Positions 56,740 through 64,000 of a DNA stretch of 64,000 bases are shown in pieces. Numbering within the stretch: position 1 is the stretch's first letter; every line of letters begins with the position of its first letter. Origin of the DNA: Ursus arctos (lineage: Eukaryota > Chordata > Mammalia > Carnivora > Ursidae); assembly GCF_023065955.2 (NCBI RefSeq), contig NW_026622874.1, forward strand, positions 10,336,001 to 10,400,000, in the 5' to 3' direction. Under the pieces are notes generated by a model that saw nothing but the letters and a program-made list of their open reading frames with translations, was not told where the DNA came from and searched no databases. Position numbers and translations under genes: made by a program.

Positions 56740-56958
56740 TTTTTTTATTTATTTTTTAACTTTTTAAAAAAGATTTTATTTATTTATTTGACAGAGAGAG
56801 AGAGACAGCCAATGGGAGAGGAAACACAGGCGGGGGAGTGGGAGAGGAAGAAGCAGGCTCATAGCGGAGGAGCCTGATGGGGGGCTCGATCCCATAATGC
56901 CGGGATCACGCCCTGAGCTGAAGGCAGACCCTTAACAACTGAGCCACCCAGGCGCCCC
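56740..56958 (-). mobile_element. Can-SINE, young
   Basis: Minus-strand copy with a long T-rich tail and a perfect 15 bp duplication 'tggacatgtttttta' at 56725-56739 and 56959-56973. Confidence 0.95.
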
Positions 56959-56973
56959 TGGACATGTTTTTTA

Positions 56974-58265
56974 AACTCCCACTTCCACATCATCTGCTGA
57001 AAGGAGACCATACAACAGGTGTAAAAAATATTGGGCTGCGTTATTGAGGGCTTGTAAGAATGATAGCCACCTTTTAGACACATGTGTGAGGAGGCTATCT
57101 CTTTTCATTTCTGCACAACACCTCGTTATGGGCTTCTGCACATTTTGAGGGAAGTGAAAAATTCCTGAGAGGAGAAGCTTTCATTATGAGAGCCTCAATT
57201 TCACAGAAAAGTAAATCACATCTGCTCTTAGTGGGGTTGTGTACCAGGTGTGCTGGACAGTAGCAACTAAATCTCCCATTTTCTTCTGTACGAAGTGTGT
57301 AGACTGAACGGAATTTACCACGATTCACATTTGCCATGTCTGCCAAATATGCAGATTTGCTAAGTCTAGTTTGTGTGTAGATATCAAGACTCTTTTGTTT
57401 TATGTTTTCCGTGGTTTCTTTAAAGTCTTCACAGAATTCAAGAGAATGATTGGAAAATTCATTTTATAAACCAAAGTTCTGAGGAACGAGAAAGAACATT
57501 TTTTGTTGCCTCAATTCGACTCAACACTTTATTAACTGTGGAAAGCATGGTCACTGGAAAGATCTGACAGAATCAACTCTAAACTGTAAGGGGCCAGCAC
57601 ATTTATTATGAAAATTTTCTTTTATTCAACAACAGACACTTTGGTTGTAACTCAAGTCAAAACATACAACTACTCAGTTTCACAGAGATGTGGAGAGAAA
57701 GATATGACAATGTCTACTCACTGGTGTGGTGTGCTTTGTCAACCAAGCATCGGTGTCTTTTTAGGGGCCAAAAAAAAAAAAAAAAAAAAAGGCTCTTCAC
57801 TGAAAGAAATACGTGCCTGTCTCATCTTGAACTTACGAGATTTGGTCTCCAAGACAGCCTTTCACCATAAACGTCCCTTTGCCATAACGAACTCCAAATT
57901 CTTTGCAGCAGATTATGTAGTGTGCTCTGTTTGGGTTACTCAGTCCCCCAATCCCGTAGTACCTGTCCTTCCATCTGTCATTAAAATAGCAGAGTCATTT
58001 CGCTTTCTTTTCTAGTCATTTCCATGTCATGCTGCAGTAGGTATTGTAATCACTCTCATTTTCATTATCTGAACCCTTAGAAAACATGATCACAATAGTC
58101 ACAACGTGAAAAAATTAAACTAGGTTTATTTTGATACAAAGCACAATGAGTGATGGAGGGGCAAAGTAAAAAGTGGACTTAGTTAAGGCTCATGATTACC
58201 AGGCACTGAAACTGCACACTAATCCCTCGGCGTAATGCAACAGTGAATGGTCCAGTATAGTGAAC
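56974..58265. other. Unique-like spacer with an A-run
   Basis: No repeat firmly recognised. A pure A-run of 21 at 57770-57790 could be the tail of a plus-strand retroposon whose body I do not recognise. No gene is seen. Confidence 0.4.
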
Positions 58266-58269
58266 TGAA

Positions 58270-58640
58270 AGCAATGGTTGCCAACATCAGGTCCGAATGT
58301 GTGTGTCCCCCTCAAATTCATATATTGAAACCTGACTCCCAAGGTAATGGCATTAGGAGGTGGGGCCATTGGGAGGTGGTTAGGATTTGGGGGGGAGTCC
58401 TCCTAGATGGCCTTCGCGCCTTTATAAAGGAGGCCCAAGGGAGCTCGCTCACCTCTTCTGCCACGTGAGGACAGAGAAAAGACACCATCTAGGAACTGGG
58501 AAGTGGGCTCTCACCAAACACGGAATCTGCGGTGCCTTGAGTTTGGATTCCCAGCTTCCAGGCGTGTGAGAAATAACGTTCTGCTGTTTATGAGCTACTC
58601 AGCCTGTGGCGTCCTGTCGCAGCAGTCCAGACGAGGACAG
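58270..58640 (+). mobile_element. MST/MLT1-type solo LTR
   Basis: Sense LTR in full order: 'gtccgaatgtgtgtgtcccc', 'aaattcatatattgaaacct', 'aggaggtggggccattggga', 'tttataaaggaggcccaagg', 'tctgccacgtgaggacagag', 'gggctctcaccaaacacgga' and 'tgagctactcagcctgtggc'. No internal sequence is adjacent, so it is a solo LTR. Confidence 0.88.
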
Positions 58641-60925
58641 AATCATGGGGAAAAAAGCAGCGATGGCCACCCTAGAAGGTGGGTAATCTGTGTGGCAGTC
58701 GTTGGACACCAGAAACCGTGTAGTTTCAGCCCTATTGTTTGGGCTGCTGTATGGGTTTTGTACTTTTCCCCTAATTTTCCACATCCATGGCCACTGGAAC
58801 TTTCTATATACCCAAGAGAGATAAGACAGTTTCAGCTAAAACTGGGATAATGCTGGGCAAACTGGGATGGTTGGCCATCCTATGTTATAAAGAGGTCCAC
58901 AAACTCCAAAGGGTCAATGCTCTAGCTAGTAGACAATGCAGGTTGTGAGGCCCCTCTTCTAAATTTGCAGTGACTGTCTCTTCTCACCAAGATTCTACAA
59001 TGGCTTTCCCAAGGAATCCACTTCTCTCTCCACTCTGTTGTTCCCTCTCAGCACACTTTTGGCTGGCCATTTATTTTTGAGGCAAAAGTAAAGTGTGGAC
59101 AGTAAGCTTCACCATGGAAATGGAGCATTGAGGTGATTATCTGCACAATCCAGAGGCTTATCATTGTTGGTAATTTGAAACCAGGGAGACGTGGGCATGA
59201 GCCATGGGAGATCTGGTCATTACTCCCTTCCGTACTTTTGAATATATGCAAAGGAAGAAGCCTGTGTTTCTGAGCCAGAGCCGCCTCTGAAATCTTCCAA
59301 CCGAGGCCAACAAAGAACAGGAATTCTCTGAAACACCAGCTTTCTCCCTCACAGGCGTCATGGAAAGTAAGAAGCTCTGGCTTCTTTGTTCTAGGAATCA
59401 TCTTTGTTCTTCCCTTCCCTGCATCTTTTAAGGAATTTATTATTTCTCAAGGGCCTGCCTACAACAGCGGTCCTGGAGACTAATCTCCAAAAATGAACTT
59501 CCCCTTACCTCATCACTGATGAGTTCCAAATCCTCTCCCTCCACTCCTGGAGTCAGAACAGAGTGTGGTATGTGACCACCGGTGGGCTATTTGAATTTAA
59601 GGTGTAGCTGGTTTAGGCTACTGTTGTATGCATTCACTGTCTCTTCTAATCTTTTTCCTCCTCTATTTTTCGCTTGTTTTTACTTGTGGTGATGACTCAC
59701 CCTTCACGGCTCAGCCCCCTCCCTTTCTGCAGGTGCACAATCTCAGCAGGCATTTGGAGCCCTGGAACCTATCAATCCGTTGAGTGAGGAGCTAAATTTT
59801 GCCGCATAGGTCCATTTTCCTCGAGCTGTCTATGACTGAGAGGCTTACACTATAGAAAAAAAGCAAACAAAAAGCCCGAATGGGGACTTCTGGGACTTGT
59901 AGTACATCCTATTTCAGGATTTTAAAATTTTAATATCTCCACTGGTCTTGTCTTGGGGGAAGTAGACGTTGCCTGAAAGACCTGCTGTCTGAATTTCCCC
60001 ATTTTTCAATGTTGTTTATTTTTAAGGTGCTCCCAGCAAAATGAAAGAGTTCTGCGAATCTTTCAACATTTCTACAAAAACAAAACTAAGCAATCAGAAC
60101 AACAACAAAACAAGCACATCTATTTCCTGAATGATATTTCAGGCACACAGAATTGCAACATGACCTATGAGCACATTTCTGGAACACAGAAGTCCCTCCA
60201 GCGATGAGAAACAGAGTCTGGATCAAATGGAAAGAGAAGATGTTGTCTGGTAAGCCTCAGAGGCTGTGACCTCCCTCGTCTCCATTATATGGGCTGCCCA
60301 GGCTCCTGCAGGCTGCACACATCTCTCAGGGAGAGGAAGAGCTGCTGTGGGAGGGGCCAGGAGTTTACCTTCGACATTGAAAGATGTTCAGTTTGGTTGT
60401 GAAAACAGAGGCAGAAATATTCAGAGCTGCCAGCTGGAACTCAGGGCAATGTTTTAAAAAAAAAATGTTGGGGTTGTTAAAACATATTTTATCCCCCTGT
60501 CTTTAATGGTGATTGAATCACCCAAAGAGTCCAACAGCCGTGTTCTTGTGGCTGCCTGGGATCCCAACCCTGAACATTGCAAACTTGCTAGAGAAAGCCC
60601 GTTAACTTGCTGCCAGGAGTGTTCCTGGTGCCAAACAAGGATCCTTGCTCTTACCTTTCTCAAAGCTTTTCACTTGCTCGGCAGTGGTTTTCAAACCAAC
60701 ATCCTACGGTGAACATTCCACATTCCACAATTCACATGTTTAGTGCTCAAGTGATCAGTTACCAAAACAGAACAATGGGGATTACGTTCCAATTCAGAGA
60801 GAAAACAAAATTACAGACTAGATGCCAAATGTCGCCATTTCTGCCATAGGAGGTTTGCAAATGATCAGCACTTGCATGAACAAGGTGCTCATGAAAAGGA
60901 AAAAGAGAAAAAAAGATTGACCGCA
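58641..60925. other. Long unique-like stretch
   Basis: No repeat recognised in about 2.3 kb. A 117-codon minus-strand frame (59048-59401) has no recognised domain. Confidence 0.4.
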
Positions 60926-60929
60926 CGCC

Positions 60930-61050
60930 TCTTGGAATCTTAACTCTGCCACTTATGTAGGCAAGTGAGTCCATGGCGCTAATGCACTAATTTTATCATC
61001 TGTAAAATGGAGATACAAAAAGTTAGCTCACTGGGGAGTTGTATCCATTT
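60930..61050 (+). mobile_element. MIR fragment
   Basis: Sense MIR: 'cttaactctgccacttatgt', 'attttatcatctgtaaaatg' and 'ggagatacaaaaagttagct'. Confidence 0.65.
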
Positions 61051-61394
61051 AGGGGACTTTCGTAAAGACTTGATCTTTGCAAGTATACTTATTTCGTACG
61101 TGTTATAGACTCGAAAATGTTCATCATTTTAAAAAAGACACGGATACTTGAAAACATGAAATGTGATCTTCTAGTAAGATATTTTTTCCTGTAGAATTAC
61201 ATGCATGAGTATTTCACTGTGGTTCCTCTTCAAGGGCTCCTCCTCTTGACCAAGCTTGTCAACCAAAACACTTAGAATTTTCTATTCTGCCTTGCAGATA
61301 GGAATCCTTACGCTAAGATCTAAATTTTGGATTCCATCCTTTTGTGTCCCTTCCATTACTTTGTCATTGTTCTCTGGTAGTAAAAACAAGACAA

Positions 61395-61800
61395 CAGGTC
61401 CAAAATGGAGTTGTGTATGCTAAGCCCCATATTACCAAACCAAAACTTAACTTGATTACAGTTTTAGCTCTCCCAGAAATGGAGTTTTAAACTAGTCAAT
61501 CAGGAGTCTCCTAGTAAGAATTAGGTAATCTGCCTGCTATTAGACCCCTGTGATCCCCTAAAGGAAAGTAACCTTGTCATAAACAACCCACTTTTTTTTT
61601 TTGCCTAGCATCACTTCCTGTTCCCGCTCCCTTGTGCCTATCAAAGTCTTTCCTTTTGTACAACTCCTTGGAGCTCCTTTCCATCTTCTAGATCAGATAT
61701 CGGTCAATTCAAATCAACTTTTGCTGAGACTCTTAAAAAATTTTAACATGCCTCAGTTTCTTTTGACACCAATCTCAATTTAAGAGTGGCTCAATTAAGG
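61395..61800 (+). mobile_element. ERV1-like LTR sequence
   Basis: LTR-like features: an early 'aggtccaaaatggagttgtg' segment, a 'cttgtgcctatcaaagtctt' stretch where LTRs of this style have a TATA-like 'cctataaaa' box, then 'cttggagctcctttccatct'. The family is not named with certainty. Confidence 0.4.
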
Positions 61801-62044
61801 GGATGAACGTTTCCTTAATTTCTCCAGATGTCCACCTCTTCGCCCAGCTTGTGAACCTTTTTCCACAAAACCTTGCCTCAGCGCCGTCTACCCTTCACCC
61901 CTGTTATGTACGAATCCATCCATTAGGTCTCACGTTAGTGGCCTTAAATCTATGTCATCTTGATTTTTTTCAGTATTCATTTCTTTTGTTTCCATATCTT
62001 CTCCGTGACAATGATGAGCGAGCAGAGGCTGGCTGAAGACAAAG
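61801..62044. other. Spacer between two LTR-like segments
   Basis: Nothing recognised. Confidence 0.4.
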
Positions 62045-62445
62045 CAGAAGCCTGCACCCCGCTCCCTCCCCCACCCCCCCCACTTCTGGGTGGGATAAGT
62101 GATGTTCCTCCAGGAAGTTCCCAACTGTCTTCATGTTAATGCCTTGCTAGAGGGGTAAACAACCTTAACTTGACAATGGCCAGGCCTCTGGTATCCTATC
62201 AGTCTTCTTTAACATATGAAAATCCTTTTGAAACCTCCCTTTTTCCTTACTTCCCCCAAACTCATAGTATACAATCAGCCACCCCTCACAACCTGGGGCA
62301 GCGGCTCTTTCTGTCCACGGGTCCTGTCCCCGTGCTTTAACAAACCGCCATTTTGCACCAAAGATGCCTCAAGAATTCCTTCTTGGTCGTCGGCTCCGGA
62401 CTCCACCCCACTGAACCTCACCCATATTCCAAAACCACGTCAATT
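62045..62445 (+). mobile_element. ERV1-type solo LTR (carnivoran)
   Basis: LTR-like organisation: U3 text 'aatgccttgctagaggggta', 'caaccttaacttgacaatgg' and 'agtatacaatcagcca', then R/U5-like 'ggtcctgtccccgtgcttta' with a degenerate polyadenylation signal, and 'gcaccaaagatgcctcaaga'. I recall similar LTRs in carnivoran class I ERVs. No gag, pol or env sequence is adjacent. Confidence 0.55.
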
Positions 62446-62479
62446 ACTATATATCTATCTTTCCTTTATTTATTGCTAA

Positions 62480-62545
62480 TTCTTGCAGCTCCTGACAGTA
62501 TGGGACCCACCCTTGGTACTCAATGAATACTTACTTTACAAACTC
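62480..62545 (+). mobile_element. L2 3' tip
   Basis: Short sense L2 end: 'cttggtactcaatgaatact'. Confidence 0.4.
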
Positions 62546-62639
62546 CTATTTCAAAGCTGAAGGTATTTAGGGAATCCTAAAAGGACTTACTCTTGCAATC
62601 CCAAAGGGCAGGTGTGAATGTGGGATTAATGCTAATAAT

Positions 62640-62830
62640 GAATCAGCATATGGTTTCTATAGTATGTTTTACCATAACTAAATTGATCCTCACAACAACT
62701 CAATAAGGAAGGGAGGAATTATGGTAGCTCTCTTTATTTTACAGAGACGGGCTCTGACTCATGAGAATTGAGTTACCCGCTCAAAGTTGTGCAGACTGAA
62801 CATTTTAGGGGCAGAATGAGACTCTACAGG
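62640..62830 (-). mobile_element. MIR SINE
   Basis: Antisense MIR: 'tgatcctcacaacaactcaa', 'tttattttacagagacgggc', 'attgagttacccgctcaaag' and 'gggcagaatgagactc'. Confidence 0.75.
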
Positions 62831-64000
62831 AGTCCTGACTCCATATCCCATACTTTCCCAATGGTGTCGCACTGCTGCCTTCCCAATTTAATGAAATATT
62901 TCCCTGCCAAACCCTCTGCAGGAGATGTCATACTGCACCTTTGAAGCAAGAGCTCTCCCTGTAAAAGAAATTCCTTTCCTGCTTTTCTTATCTGAACTAA
63001 ATATACATAAGACTTGTGGTCCTGGTTAGGGGCAATTGTTTGCATTTTAAGGTAAAATGTTGTTCTTTAGAGAAGTTGTTTGTCCTGGAATTTAGCAGTT
63101 AACACCGGGTCCCCAGGCTTGAAGTCAGGGCAAGGCAGAAGTCAGGGCAAGGCAGAATGCAGCTGGCACATCCTACAGAGTTGCTGAAGGCCGAGAGGCT
63201 AATGTCCCTGGGCTGCACTTAGGAGCTCACGCTCGTTGTGATATTTCAGAGCTGTTCTCATTCCTGTTGGCACTTTGAAGAAGCAAGCCACAGTCCCTGA
63301 CTTTTTAGGGGTTTACCACGGGAACAAAGATCTACCATGCAAGAGTTGGACGAAAGCTGAAAATTTGCGTCTAACAGTGGACGTTGTCTTCCAGGCAAGG
63401 AAAAAAAAAAGTAAAATTAGAAGTTCCAGAAGATTCTCTTTTTAGTAATTCAGATTCATAGTTGAAGACATACCTTGAAAAAATAAGACATGTCTTGAGT
63501 GTCATAGAAAAATGGAGAATTCTGTGAACATGTAAGTATGTAATGCTCAAATCATAGCAATAATACATTCAGCAATTTAATGTTAAAAATAAACAATAGG
63601 TTATTGTGGAAGAGTATAGACATATGAAGGAAGCCAGAAGGGACTAATATGAATATTTCTGAATGGCCAAAATGAATTTTAATAGAGTCTCTAATACACA
63701 AAACGCAGTTTAATGAAGGTATAGGGATGTTTAGAAACAGACATCCAGAGTATTATATAACACTGGAGGAATGAGGTCCTGTTAATCTTGGCCAAGACTC
63801 TGGCTTTGTTTCACTCTTAAGCAGTTTAACCATTGTTCTTAAATCACTTGGTTAAATAAATCAGATATATTGTTTGTCTCTTCATTGCCCTGATGGGTTG
63901 CCTGATGGAACAATTCAATTGTAATGGCTGAATTATGGCAGCTTTGACGGTGTCTATAAATACAATCTAGAGAGAATTGTGTACTTTTTGGATGAGAAGA
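62831..64000. other. Unique-like spacer with a 17 bp duplication
   Basis: Nothing recognised except a perfect 17 bp tandem pair (gaagtcagggcaaggca) at 63121-63137 and 63138-63154. AT-rich toward the window end. Confidence 0.45.

Noticed and set aside
59048..59401. 117-codon minus-strand frame
   Set aside because: No recognised family or gene context; left as unique spacer.
1..64000. CRISPR array, operons, prokaryotic genes, phage or integron structures
   Set aside because: Repeat content and composition are those of a mammalian nuclear genome, and no such structures are present.

Overview
This window is mammalian nuclear DNA from a carnivoran. The clearest evidence is about 18 copies of the tRNA-derived Can-SINE (head motif GCCTGGGTGGC, CT-rich middle, AATAAA-rich tail), which is specific to Carnivora. 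The young copies carry a sub-motif (cacagcggttaagcgtctgcc, then gatcgagccccacatcaggct) that I associate with bears and their close caniform relatives. The bear assignment is inference from memory. The ancient mammalian repeats MIR, L2, MER5-like, MLT1/MST (ERVL-MaLR) and L1M fill much of the rest.

I found no intact protein-coding gene, no functional RNA gene and no CpG-island promoter. Every long reading frame is explained by a repeat, by low-complexity sequence, by the antisense of a pseudogene, or is short and without recognisable features. The only recognisable host-gene sequence is a broken processed pseudogene of ribosomal protein S2 (RPS2, minus strand, about 44.4-45.3 kb). The window therefore looks like an intergenic or deep-intronic segment.

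Layout. 0-7 kb: an L1 3' end cut by the window edge, a candidate splice acceptor near 1.56 kb, and a 3 kb 5'-truncated L1 carrying two SINEs. 7-15 kb: a 500 bp polypyrimidine tract, old L2/MIR/L1M debris and four SINEs. 15.67-19.89 kb: an L1 with both ends and a target-site duplication but with large internal deletions. 20-31 kb: mostly unique sequence with L2 and MIR fossils and one very young SINE. 31-41 kb: L1M remnants, SINEs, MIRs, an L1 with a 5' inversion, and a possible conserved non-coding block near 39.2 kb. 41-47 kb: a minus-strand MaLR element, the RPS2 pseudogene and an unidentified retrocopy-like segment. 47-57 kb: SINE-in-SINE nesting, a minisatellite-like repeat, a short young L1, an MLT1 element with LTR and internal sequence, and a long L2. 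57-64 kb: an MST/MLT1 LTR, ERV1-like LTR sequence and unique DNA.

The layers can be ordered by nesting and by target-site duplications: L2/MIR/MER5 and L1M first, then MaLR elements, carnivoran L1s, and Can-SINEs last. Most young insertions (14 of 18 SINEs, 5 of 6 young L1s) lie on the minus strand. I found no convincing previously undescribed biological system. The findings are candidate loci and unusual retroposition structures.
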